Below are positions 9,555-17,463 of a DNA stretch of 59,563 bases, one piece after another. Below the pieces are notes generated by a model that was not told where the DNA came from, ran no database searches, and was given only the letters and a program-made list of their open reading frames with translations. The stretch is from contig BBSL01000259.1 of NCBI GenBank assembly GCA_001319865.1, positions 1 through 59,563 on the forward strand, in the 5' to 3' direction. Source of the DNA: Burkholderia sp. E7m39 (GTDB lineage: Bacteria > Pseudomonadota > Gammaproteobacteria > Burkholderiales > Burkholderiaceae). The translations under genes were made by a program, and so were the position numbers. Within the stretch, counting starts at the first letter, position 1, and each line of letters opens with the position of its first letter.

Positions 9555-10583
9555 TTAAACACGGGCGCCGACAGCTCCGGCGATAATTACGGCCGACCAT
9601 AGCGTCGATGCGAGGACGAGCGCCCAGCAGACAGCATCCGCCTTGCGTTTCTCCACACGATGGGCAAGCAAGACCATCCGCAATCCACAGGCAATATGAG
9701 CGAATAGCAACCAGACACCGAGCGCATAGTGAGGGATTAGCCGCACATCCCAAGGGTCAGCAAGCATGCCATCAGGTAACGCGGTCGCCCACGCGTAGTC
9801 CGTTTCGGTGCCAAAGTACCGGGCGAGCACAAAGACCGCATTGAGATGCGAAGCAATGAAGACGGCGAGATAAGCGCCTGACGCAGTTTGAAGTACATCC
9901 AGAATGCCTTGGCGCGACCCCATCCTTGATTCTGCGAGAACCAGTCCGCTGACGATCTGAAAGAAGAACAGTGTCAAGAGAACGGGCTCGACAAACGGCG
10001 ATCGATAGATAATTCTCAATATCAACATCACCTCCCGATGCGCCTCTGCGCCTATAACACCGAATGTATGGTTGACCAGATGTGCGACGAGAAAAACCAG
10101 CAAAATAACCAGTGCCGCTATCCCATGCATTACCCGCACGGGTCTCATATGCTCATGCGAACGCACGGGCAGAACTTCTCCCCGGTGACCCAGTATCGTC
10201 AGTGACGTGCCGCATAGTGCCGCTAACCACAATCCGACCCAGACCTGACCATCCTTGCCGTTGACCTTCATCAAGTAAAGAAACACGCCGAGAATCACGA
10301 AGAGGCTCGGCGACACGAACGTCAGGTATGTCAGGCGGCGGAGGACGACGCCTTCGAACCTCAACGTCTCCGTGCGTCCAAGAGCATAAAGACTTGCGAA
10401 GGCGCCGCCAGGGACTGCAAAGACCAGCGCCAAGGTTAGCAACGCCTCCGCAATATGCTTTGTCGAATGCAACCGATAAAACATCGCGAGGTACCACGGA
10501 TACCCCACCGCCATCAACGCGGGAACCAGGTGAAGACACACCGAGACCCTTGAACATGACGCGCGGGAGGCGGCACTTTGCAT
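9555..10583 (-). CDS. polytopic His-rich membrane protein
   Basis: About 342 residues with roughly eight or nine hydrophobic helices. Many His residues lie in or near the membrane segments: HEHMRPVRVMHGI, VAHLVNHTFG, ASHLNAVF, IPHYALGV and FAHIACGL. The pattern suggests a b-type haem or quinone-interacting membrane subunit, which would fit passing electrons from the co-encoded PQQ dehydrogenase. I cannot name the family. The start could also be a GTG at 10592. A 6-bp inverted repeat (10623-10637) lies just upstream. Confidence 0.75.
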   Translation of the reverse strand: MQSAASRASCSRVSVCLHLVPALMAVGYPWYLAMFYRLHSTKHIAEALLTLALVFAVPGGAFASLYALGRTETLRFEGVVLRRLTYLTFVSPSLFVILGVFLYLMKVNGKDGQVWVGLWLAALCGTSLTILGHRGEVLPVRSHEHMRPVRVMHGIAALVILLVFLVAHLVNHTFGVIGAEAHREVMLILRIIYRSPFVEPVLLTLFFFQIVSGLVLAESRMGSRQGILDVLQTASGAYLAVFIASHLNAVFVLARYFGTETDYAWATALPDGMLADPWDVRLIPHYALGVWLLFAHIACGLRMVLLAHRVEKRKADAVCWALVLASTLWSAVIIAGAVGARV

Positions 10584-10622
10584 GACATTCACCGGGAGTT
10601 AATCGGTGTCGTGAAAGGACGA

Positions 10623-10637
10623 CCAGTTTCCAACTGG
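10623..10637. promoter_or_regulatory. small palindrome upstream of the dehydrogenase operon
   Basis: CCAGTT-tcc-AACTGG, a perfect 6-nt inverted repeat ~40 nt upstream of the membrane-protein start at 10583. It is placed as an operator could be. There is no independent evidence. Confidence 0.25.
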
Positions 10638-10693
10638 CGGTGTGCTGTTGAAATGCCACCGACCAGGCTCATCAAGATCGACGATACCGTTGC

Positions 10694-10984
10694 TCAGAAA
10701 GGTATTTCCGTGTAGTGGTGTTCATCGTATTTTTCGTCGAGGTATCCATTCACCGTATCGTTGAAATGAATCCAATGGGCAGTCTTTCCATGTGCCGTCA
10801 GGGTCGCCTGATCTCGCCAGTGTTCGATCAACGAATAGTGATTTGGATTTTTCGCGTCGATCCAGAGTTCGTAGTAAACGCATCCATCTTCTTTGTTCGA
10901 TTCCACAACCATATTTTCAAGAAGATCCAGAAACTTCCGCTTGGAATCCTCCTTAACCTTGAAGAAAACGTTGAGAATGATCAT
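10694..10984 (-). CDS. antibiotic biosynthesis monooxygenase (ABM) family, putative quinol monooxygenase
   Basis: A 96-residue single ABM domain of the YgiN type. It starts MIILNVFFKVKE and has the conserved Glu/His-bearing segments GCVYYELWIDA, HYSLIEHWRDQ and the C-terminal HHYTEIPF. Such proteins are small cofactor-free dimers that oxidise quinols or remove reactive carbonyl and phenolic products. AAGGAG lies 6 nt before the ATG. The gene is visibly AT-richer than its neighbours, with codons such as AAA, GAA and TAT, which suggests recent transfer. It lies between the sugar dehydrogenase operon and the minus-strand hydrolase, both in the same direction. Confidence 0.88.
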   Translation of the reverse strand: MIILNVFFKVKEDSKRKFLDLLENMVVESNKEDGCVYYELWIDAKNPNHYSLIEHWRDQATLTAHGKTAHWIHFNDTVNGYLDEKYDEHHYTEIPF

Positions 10985-11126
10985 GTCAAGCTCCTTGATG
11001 AAGAGTGGTTAGTGAAGCAAGTCCAATTGGCTCTCGATGGAGAACCGGCGACGAATTGAATCGGTGAACGGCACGCTCGTGGCATACCGAAATCGACCGG
11101 GACGTAGCCGCGTGGCGTGGGGCTGG

Positions 11127-12029
11127 TTACTTCCCCTCAGTTTCGTGTATGAATCTGCGCAGCTCGCGCAGAAATGCCTCCGGCTGTTCTTCTGCAATCC
11201 AGTGTCCGGAATCTTCGATCGGTCGGACTGTGACAGTGTCAGCGACTTCCGAAAGCATCTCTTCGGCTAGTGGCAGAAAGAAACTCGCTGTCCCCCCGAG
11301 GCCGAGTACGGGCATTTTCAGTTTGCCTTTTTCCGACAGCATCCTCTGGTTGTCATCCCCATCCTTCTCGAACGCGCGATAGAGCTCAAGGCCCGCTCGC
11401 ATCGCTCCCGGCGCCGTGTAGTCAGCGACATATCTCTTTACGTCGGCCAGAGAAATGGCATCCGGATTTGCACTCAACCTCGTATAGAAAGACCGAAGAT
11501 AGGGAAACTCACTGCCAGCGATCAGCAATTCGGCAACGTTGTCCGCAGCACCGTGAAGATGGAAATGCCAAAGCTTCGCCTCTCTGAATCGGGTCGTTGC
11601 GACACTCTGGAAGGCTTTGGTGCCCGGGATCGGCGCTTCCATTAGTACCAGGCGCTCCACATCTTCTGGATAGAGTGTTGCGAACGCGTATCCGACCAGC
11701 ATCCCCAGGTCATGACTTACGAGCGTGACAGGTTTTGTTACACCAAGATGGACAAGCAATGACCGTATGTCTGTCGCCATCGTCTGCTTGTCGTAACCGC
11801 TTGCGGGTTTCGATGACCCTCCTGCTCCGCGATAGTCGGGAGCAACGACGAACCAACCTTCAGTGGACAGAGGTTCTATGACGTGGCGCCATTCCCACCA
11901 TGTCTGGGGCCATCCGTGCAGAAGCACTATCGTGCGGTCGTTACCGCCCTTGCCCGGAGGGGGACCTGCCGTGACACAGTGGATGCGGACACCTTCGTGC
12001 TCGAACATGCTGTGGTGGACGCTCTGCAT
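11127..12029 (-). CDS. alpha/beta hydrolase, epoxide hydrolase/haloalkane dehalogenase-like
   Basis: A 300-residue alpha/beta hydrolase. The oxyanion segment HGWPQTWWEW and the nucleophile elbow VSHDLGM with Asp (not Ser) place it with epoxide hydrolases and fluoroacetate/haloalkane dehalogenases. The catalytic His is in EDSGHWIAEEQPE. The cap-region segment YTAPGAMRAGLELYRAF is typical of this group. The ATG at 12029 is 7 nt after GAGGAG; a second in-frame ATG lies at 12035. It is divergent from a second Asp-type hydrolase, and both carry the same promoter element upstream (12091-12134). The substrate is probably an epoxide or a halogenated aliphatic; the choice cannot be made from sequence alone. 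Confidence 0.9.
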   Translation of the reverse strand: MQSVHHSMFEHEGVRIHCVTAGPPPGKGGNDRTIVLLHGWPQTWWEWRHVIEPLSTEGWFVVAPDYRGAGGSSKPASGYDKQTMATDIRSLLVHLGVTKPVTLVSHDLGMLVGYAFATLYPEDVERLVLMEAPIPGTKAFQSVATTRFREAKLWHFHLHGAADNVAELLIAGSEFPYLRSFYTRLSANPDAISLADVKRYVADYTAPGAMRAGLELYRAFEKDGDDNQRMLSEKGKLKMPVLGLGGTASFFLPLAEEMLSEVADTVTVRPIEDSGHWIAEEQPEAFLRELRRFIHETEGK

Positions 12030-12090
12030 TCGCATACTCCTCGCCCGAATCCGTAAATTGAGCGTTCATGGTCTGCCCATCGGGTCTCAT

Positions 12091-12134
12091 CCTCAATAAC
12101 CCTATGGGTTTCATGGGGCATACGAAGGTACTAC
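12091..12134 (-). promoter_or_regulatory. 44-bp promoter element, copy for the minus-strand hydrolase
   Basis: Read on the minus strand this begins GTAGTACCTTCGTATGC and ends CCCAT-N6-ATTGAG-G, ~62 nt before the ATG at 12029. It aligns without gaps to 12611-12654 on the plus strand in front of the other hydrolase. Shared blocks are GTA-N-TACC, GTATGC, AACCCAT and ATTGAG. The conservation at equal distance suggests a common activator or sigma factor site. Confidence 0.6.
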
Positions 12135-12610
12135 GTAGTGCGGAACCCAACTCCTCTCTTTCAAAGGCAACTAAAGCTAACGCTTCCCTTCGACAAAGTG
12201 GTGGTTTCAAAGCTCGCACCCGTTCAGGGTTCCGCGACTCCGTTGACAAGTCGTGCCGGATGCGAATCCGCCGTTGAAACATCGAGACATAGAGCCGTGT
12301 GGTCAACGCTTGATGACGCAGCTGCAACTGAGTGAATCGTTCGAACCTGCTTTGTCACAAGGCCAGACATGCGCTGCATCCTAATATTCGAGCGTAACCA
12401 TCGCTATTACGTGGTCCGCGGGCGGGCTTGATAGGCATCACGAGAAAAAACATTTCGAACGCGCGTCCTCGAACCGCGTCGCAGATCAAAGCGTTACCGC
12501 GCTCTGCCACTAATCTGTAGCCATCGCGGCTAGGATGGTGTCGGAAGAACTTTCATTTGCAGACTGATGTAAAACTTCTATGACACTCGAGGGCTCGCAG
12601 TCGGAAACCC
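12135..12610. other. gap between divergent hydrolases
   Basis: No convincing gene. Most of the gap between the two 44-bp promoter elements lacks coding signal on either strand. Minus-strand 12440-12510 contains tRNA-like blocks (GGTAACGC, a CTGCGAC loop-like run and GTTCGAAAT), but the stems do not pair, so it may be an old tRNA remnant. Confidence 0.5.
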
Positions 12611-12654
12611 GTAATACCAAGGTATGCGATACCGAACCCATCGCGTCATTGAGC
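12611..12654 (+). promoter_or_regulatory. 44-bp promoter element, copy for the plus-strand hydrolase
   Basis: Begins GTAATACCAAGGTATGC, which contains the perfect palindrome ATACC-AA-GGTAT (12614-12625), and ends CCCAT-N6-ATTGAG-C, ~57 nt before the ATG at 12711. It is the partner of 12091-12134. The palindrome is imperfect in that other copy, so the palindrome may be a regulator site and the ATTGAG end a core promoter part. Confidence 0.6.
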
Positions 12655-12710
12655 ACGACTTCGACTCGGGGGATGCTCTGTGCACACATCCCCCCACCCC
12701 GGAGGTTTCG

Positions 12711-13601
12711 ATGTTCTTCACCAGCCCCACCGATGGTTATCGCCTCGCGTACCACAAGCACGGCTCCGGCAGGCCCGTCGTCATGATCCACGGGTCGCCG
12801 GGAGACAGCCACGAATACGACAAACTGGCTGCGCTTGTGTCCGCCCGTGCGATGACGATCGTCCCGGATCTGCGCGGGTTTGGGCTGTCCGACAAACAAC
12901 TGGAGCACGGAAGCGATGCCTTCTCGCGAGACGGGCAGGTCAAAGCGGTCATCGCCCTGATGGATGAACTCCAGCTTACGGACGCCATCCTCGTCGGCTA
13001 TGACATCGGCGGCTTCACTGTGCAGGGCATCGCGCGGAAGCGGCCGGATCTCGTCGCGGCGCTCGTTCTCGCCCCGCCGATTCCGGGCGTTGGACGACGC
13101 ATCCTCGAAGTCTCACCTGTCAACGAGTTCTGGCACGCAACGTTCTTTCGGACCGCGCTGGTCGAACAGGTCTTCGATGCCAATCCCAATGCCATTCGTG
13201 CGCTGTTGAAGATTCATCTCGATGGGTGGTCCGGTCCCGGTTCGTCGGTCACCGACGAACTGCTCGACAACATGGTGCAAGGCTGTTCAGCGCCGGGCGC
13301 CTTCACCGCGAGCGTGTCCTGGTTCCGCCATCCGGAAAGTAATCCCGTCTCGGGCTATGCAGCGGAAACTGTGCCGGACATTGCCGATCGCTTCCACAAA
13401 CCCACTTCCATTCTGTGGCCCGAATGCGATCCGCTTTTTCCGGTTGCATGGTCCGATCAGATTGACCGGTTCATGAGCAATTTTTCGCTCAAGTTCATGC
13501 CAGGAGTCGGGCATTTTTCACCAACGGAGGCGCCAGAATTGTTTGCGGCCGAGATCTTTTCGCATCTTTCCGGCGAATGGCACCCTGACGGCGCCAGGTG
13601 A
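12711..13601 (+). CDS. alpha/beta hydrolase with Asp nucleophile (epoxide hydrolase-like)
   Basis: A 296-residue hydrolase with oxyanion segment IHGSPGDSHEY, nucleophile elbow VGYDIGG (Asp), acid region WPECDPLFP and catalytic His in PGVGHFSPTEAPE. GGAGG sits 5 nt before this ATG, so longer upstream frames are rejected. It is distinct from the minus-strand hydrolase at 11127 but of the same mechanistic class: an ester intermediate on Asp, then hydrolysis. It leads a plus-strand run with an aquaglyceroporin, an AEC carrier, an SDR and a haloacid dehalogenase-like protein. That order suggests stepwise breakdown of an epoxide or halogenated alcohol (inference). Confidence 0.88.
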   Translation: MFFTSPTDGYRLAYHKHGSGRPVVMIHGSPGDSHEYDKLAALVSARAMTIVPDLRGFGLSDKQLEHGSDAFSRDGQVKAVIALMDELQLTDAILVGYDIGGFTVQGIARKRPDLVAALVLAPPIPGVGRRILEVSPVNEFWHATFFRTALVEQVFDANPNAIRALLKIHLDGWSGPGSSVTDELLDNMVQGCSAPGAFTASVSWFRHPESNPVSGYAAETVPDIADRFHKPTSILWPECDPLFPVAWSDQIDRFMSNFSLKFMPGVGHFSPTEAPELFAAEIFSHLSGEWHPDGAR

Positions 13602-13672
13602 CAGGTATCGCCGTTAAACGCCCTCGACGACGGGTGCGACGGTTTCGGGTTGTTGGACGAGAGAGGCAACGC

Positions 13673-14560
13673 ATGGGACGCCATCATGAGCTGATCGGAG
13701 AACTTGTTTTCGAAGCGATCGCAATGACGATAATCATCACATTCGGTTGCTCCGTCGCGGCGATGTACGTGCTCTACGAACCGAGCCCGTACAGGACAGC
13801 CTACTGGGGCGTCTGCATCACCTGGGGCTTCGCAACCTCAATCGCCATCTACGTGACGGGTGCTGTGTCTGGCACACACGCGAACCCGGCTGTGACCCTG
13901 TCTCTTGCACTGTTCCGCGGTTTTCCCTGGCGAAAGGTCATCCCATATTGGGTCGCGCAGGTGATCGGTGCATTCCTGGGCGCTGCAATTGTCTATGCAC
14001 TGTATTACACCGTCATCGATCATTTTAATGCGATCGAACATCTAACTCGCGCCAATGGAGGCGCGGCAGCTGTGTTCTTTACAGCCCCGGGCATTACGGT
14101 AACCCCCTTAAAGGCGCTTGTCGACGAGACCATCCTTACGGCCTTCCTCGTGTTCGGAATTTTTGCCGTGACGGACGAATTTAATACCATGGCACCCCAA
14201 GCGAACTTCGGCGCTGTCGTGATCGGCATGATCGTGACGGTGATCGGTGCGTCAACGGGCTATCTGGAGGCGTGGGCGCTTAATCCCGCTCGCGACTTTG
14301 GACCACGGCTGTTCGCCTGGCTTCTCGGTTGGGACCGTGCCGCTTTCCCCGGCGCCGCTGGTTACTGGTGGGTACCGATCGTCGGGCCACTCATGGGCGG
14401 CCTGATCGGTGGTGCGTCACAACATCTGCTTATCCGGCAGTTTTACCCCCACGAAAAGAAGACCCTCCTATCCACCCGGCGTATCGGAAAGCCGCGCGGG
14501 AACCATCGCAATGAAGGCCGGACGGATTACGTCGACGGCACAGGCAGACAGGGCAATTGA
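13673..14560 (+). CDS. MIP-family aquaglyceroporin
   Basis: A 295-residue channel with six membrane helices and two half-helices. The motifs are ANPAVT (first NPA) and LNPARDFGPR (second NPA followed by Arg-Asp). The Asp after the second NPA-Arg is typical of glycerol facilitators rather than water-only aquaporins. The ATG at 13673 has GAGAGG 6 nt upstream; an upstream GTG at 13598 overlapping the hydrolase gives an unlikely Arg-rich leader. It follows the hydrolase by 71 nt. In this context it probably admits small polyols or halo-alcohols across the inner membrane. The C-terminal ~40 residues are charged and variable. Confidence 0.92.
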   Translation: MGRHHELIGELVFEAIAMTIIITFGCSVAAMYVLYEPSPYRTAYWGVCITWGFATSIAIYVTGAVSGTHANPAVTLSLALFRGFPWRKVIPYWVAQVIGAFLGAAIVYALYYTVIDHFNAIEHLTRANGGAAAVFFTAPGITVTPLKALVDETILTAFLVFGIFAVTDEFNTMAPQANFGAVVIGMIVTVIGASTGYLEAWALNPARDFGPRLFAWLLGWDRAAFPGAAGYWWVPIVGPLMGGLIGGASQHLLIRQFYPHEKKTLLSTRRIGKPRGNHRNEGRTDYVDGTGRQGN

Positions 14561-14613
14561 TGGGCGACATCCAATCGACTCCTTCCTGCAATCGTAAAGG
14601 TTAATGACTCATC

Positions 14614-15609
14614 ATGCTCTCGGTTCTCGCCCTCGCACTTGCGCCGACTTTCTTTGTGATGATATTGGGTTATGCCGCCGGCAAGACCGGTCACATCAAC
14701 AATCTGAACGTAAAGGAGCTAAACACGGTCGTAATGAGTTATTGCCTCCCCGCCTCCCTGTTTGTCGCGACAGCAACAACGCGGTGGTCCGATCTGATAG
14801 CTCAGTGGCCGATACTGCTGTCACTAACCATCACCATGATGGGCGTCTACATTCTCTGGTACGCCTATCAGAGATGGGCGCGCCAGCAGAATTCCAGCGA
14901 GGCCGCACTTCAGGCGTTGGCTGTCGGCCAGCCCAACTACGCCGCCGCCGCCTTCCCGGTCATCACTGCCCTGTTTGGCGCCGAGCACCTCTCGACTGTG
15001 GCGGTCGGTATTGCCGTTGGCTCACTTTTGCCCTCGCCCTTGACCCTGGCGCTGCTCGAACTCGACCAGAGCGGTCCCAGCGCCACCGGAGTTCACCAAG
15101 CACCGGCCCACGAAAAGGTCGATCCGAAGGTGAACGCGCTAAAAGAAATCCGGACGGCATGCCGTCACGCGCTCTCGAAACCGATCGTGCTCGCTCCAGT
15201 GTTTGGGATGCTCGTATCGATAAGCGGATGGCAATTGCCCGCCGCAGCAGTAGCTTCGTTGCGTCAGATCGGCGTTGCGGCTGGTGGCATGGGGCTTCTG
15301 GTAACGGGTGTCGTTCTGTCTCAAAGCAGGTTTCGACTGACGCTCAATACCGTCTTCGGAGTCGGCTTATCAAACATTGCACAGGCTCTTCTCGCCTACT
15401 TGATCTGTCGCTTGGTGGATGCGCCGCCTGAAATCACCAGGCTCGCGGTCATCATGGCGGCCCTTCCTTCAGGCTTCTTCGGCATCCTCTTCGGCAACAG
15501 CTACGGTCGAATTTCAGGTGAAGCGAATTCAACGATCATCGCAAGCACCCTGTTTTCGGCCATCACTTTGGCCGCTGCCATTGGATGGTCGTACAACTAT
15601 GGTGGCTGA
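14614..15609 (+). CDS. AEC-family (auxin efflux carrier type) transporter
   Basis: A 331-residue carrier with about ten membrane helices in two halves and a charged central loop (~150-180). N-terminal ALAPTFFVMILGYAAGK and the mid-block VGQPNYAAAAFPVITALFG are typical of bacterial AEC/malate-malonate type carriers. It starts 53 nt after the aquaglyceroporin. The SD is weak (AAAGG 13 nt before the ATG). Family members move small carboxylates, which fits export or uptake of an acid intermediate in the same operon. The direction is not predictable. Confidence 0.88.
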   Translation: MLSVLALALAPTFFVMILGYAAGKTGHINNLNVKELNTVVMSYCLPASLFVATATTRWSDLIAQWPILLSLTITMMGVYILWYAYQRWARQQNSSEAALQALAVGQPNYAAAAFPVITALFGAEHLSTVAVGIAVGSLLPSPLTLALLELDQSGPSATGVHQAPAHEKVDPKVNALKEIRTACRHALSKPIVLAPVFGMLVSISGWQLPAAAVASLRQIGVAAGGMGLLVTGVVLSQSRFRLTLNTVFGVGLSNIAQALLAYLICRLVDAPPEITRLAVIMAALPSGFFGILFGNSYGRISGEANSTIIASTLFSAITLAAAIGWSYNYGG

Positions 15610-15649
15610 TCGGTCACCCTTTTTTCCCTTCTTAAAAGGAGTGCTCAAA

Positions 15650-16453
15650 GTGCAAAAAACCATCCTTATTACCGGCGCAGGTTCAGGCCTTGGTGAAGGT
15701 GCGGCGATCGGCCTGGCAAAAAAAGGCCATACCGTCATCGCGACAGCCGAGTCCTGGCCGCAGGTCACGGCACTACGCGACAAGGTTGCCGAAATGAAGG
15801 TGCCCAACTTGACCGTCACCAAACTTAACATGCTGGATGCGTACGACATTGGTCATGCGGCGAAACTCGATTTCGACGTGCTCGTAAATAACGCCGGTAT
15901 CGCCGAAGGCGGGCCCATAGCAGAGATTCCGATGCCCCTCGTCAGGCAGAACTTCGAGGTCAATGTGTTCGCGCTGCTAGACCTGACCCAGCGGGTTGTA
16001 CGTCGTTGGGTACGGTCAAACAGGAAGGGCAAAGTGGTGTTCATATCCTCAATTGTTGCGCTGGTGAGCCCAGGCATGATCGGTACCTATTCGTCCACGA
16101 AGCACGCGGTGCAGTCAATTGCTGAATCCATGCAGGAGGAACTGAAGGAATTCGGCATACGAGTGCAGACCATCAACCCAGGGCCGTTCTTCACCGGCTT
16201 CAATGAGCGCGGCGTGGAAGCTGCGTATCGCTGGCTCGATGATGACGTGAACTTCACAAGCCGCGCCTCTTATAAGGCACAAACCGACGCGCTGCTCGAC
16301 AAGCCGGAGATGCGTCTTAACCCGGAGGACATGATCGCCAGGATGGTCGAGTTGATCCCGGCGGAAACCGGCCCCTTCCGTACGATTTACCCCAAAGACA
16401 CCGCGGACTGGGCGGTGGCTGCCGAACAGGCGATGCTCACACGAACCATCTGA
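15650..16453 (+). CDS. short-chain dehydrogenase/reductase
   Basis: A 267-residue classical SDR. It has the cofactor loop TGAGSGLGEG (~8-17), NNAG (~80), catalytic Ser in FISSIVAL and YSSTKHA (Tyr-x3-Lys), then INPGPFFTGF. The GTG at 15650 is chosen because AGGAG lies 8 nt upstream; the frame extends further back through the AEC gene, which is not plausible. It is an NAD(P)-dependent alcohol/ketone oxidoreductase, here probably oxidising the alcohol released by the hydrolase. A strong hairpin follows its stop (16466-16486). Confidence 0.92.
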   Translation: MQKTILITGAGSGLGEGAAIGLAKKGHTVIATAESWPQVTALRDKVAEMKVPNLTVTKLNMLDAYDIGHAAKLDFDVLVNNAGIAEGGPIAEIPMPLVRQNFEVNVFALLDLTQRVVRRWVRSNRKGKVVFISSIVALVSPGMIGTYSSTKHAVQSIAESMQEELKEFGIRVQTINPGPFFTGFNERGVEAAYRWLDDDVNFTSRASYKAQTDALLDKPEMRLNPEDMIARMVELIPAETGPFRTIYPKDTADWAVAAEQAMLTRTI

Positions 16454-16465
16454 GTGTGTCGCGCA

Positions 16466-16486
16466 CAGGCGCCTTTCTGGCGCCTG
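16466..16486. terminator. hairpin between SDR and haloacid dehalogenase genes
   Basis: CAGGCGCC-tttct-GGCGCCTG, a perfect 8-nt stem with 5-nt loop, 13 nt after the SDR stop. It has no following T tract, so it may attenuate or stabilise mRNA rather than terminate fully. Confidence 0.45.
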
Positions 16487-16556
16487 CCCGCAGGCACGGG
16501 TAGCAGTCTGCAATGACGGCCCACCGGCCTTATGTATCGGCGAGAGGAGAAGCCAC

Positions 16557-17396
16557 ATGTGCGCACAACCAATGTACCTCGGCGGGGTTAATCAAGTACG
16601 CCGCAAGCTCTTCGTTGGAGCCTTGGCTGCGACCGCACTAGCGGCGGTGGCGCCGCTACGATCCAGGGCCGCTGATGCCGACCTTGCAGGGGTCAGGGCG
16701 CTCACCTTCGACATGCAGGGCACCGTCTTCAACTTCTACGATCCGATCGTGCAAAGGGCCCAAACCATTGGCCGAAAGTACGGAATTTCCGACGATTGGG
16801 CAGCAACACTGCCCGGCGACTGGAGTGATGGCGCGCACCACATCATTGTGGACATTTCTGCGCGTCGGCGCGAATGGATACCAAACACCGAGGTATACAG
16901 AGAAGCCCTGATGCCGCTGCTTGTCAGGCGAGGCGTCGCAGATCGCCTCTCAACCGACGACCGCGGCGAACTACTTGCCGAATGGGGAAAGATGGTTCCG
17001 TGGCCGGACTCGATCCCAGGTATCGCCCAGCTCCGAAAAAAATATACCGTGTCGACACTCACCAATGCGTCGATGTCGCAAATGACAGCGCTCGTGAAGG
17101 ACACTGGGCTACCTTTCGATGAAGTGTTAACGGGAGAACTGAATCATGCCTTCAAGCCGGACCCAAAGGTGTATCAGCTAGCTGTCGACTATGTCGGCTA
17201 CCGCCCAAACCAGTTGTTGATGGTATCGGCACATAAGTGGGACCTCCATGCGTCAAAACAGGCGGGATTCAAAACGGCCTATGTACCTAGACCACTGGAA
17301 CTGGGCCCAGGGCGCGCAGCCGACCTCAAATCCGAAAGCTTCATCGACATAGTCGCCAACGATCTCGTGGATCTAGCCCGCAAGCTCGAATCCTGA
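16557..17396 (+). CDS. haloacid dehalogenase type II-like HAD protein with Tat signal
   Basis: A 279-residue HAD-fold hydrolase. The N-terminus reads QVRRKLFVGALAATALAAV then an Ala-x-Ala end, a twin-arginine-like signal, so it is predicted to be exported folded. Mature domain: nucleophile Asp in LTFDMQGTVFNF, STLTNAS (Ser/Thr motif), Lys in HAFKPDPKVY, and VSAHKWDLHAS. Type II L-2-haloacid dehalogenases usually have Ser-x-Asn before the Trp-Asp, whereas here His replaces that Asn, so the substrate may differ. AGGAGA lies 6 nt before the ATG. An exported HAD dehalogenase is unusual because the classical enzymes are cytoplasmic. It converges on sensor kinase copy 2. Confidence 0.85.
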   Translation: MCAQPMYLGGVNQVRRKLFVGALAATALAAVAPLRSRAADADLAGVRALTFDMQGTVFNFYDPIVQRAQTIGRKYGISDDWAATLPGDWSDGAHHIIVDISARRREWIPNTEVYREALMPLLVRRGVADRLSTDDRGELLAEWGKMVPWPDSIPGIAQLRKKYTVSTLTNASMSQMTALVKDTGLPFDEVLTGELNHAFKPDPKVYQLAVDYVGYRPNQLLMVSAHKWDLHASKQAGFKTAYVPRPLELGPGRAADLKSESFIDIVANDLVDLARKLES

Positions 17397-17463
17397 TCCG
17401 TCGGATTCGGGAATACCGGAGCCTGGTCCATGGAGCTTTGGGCCCGACAGTACGGTCCGGCAT

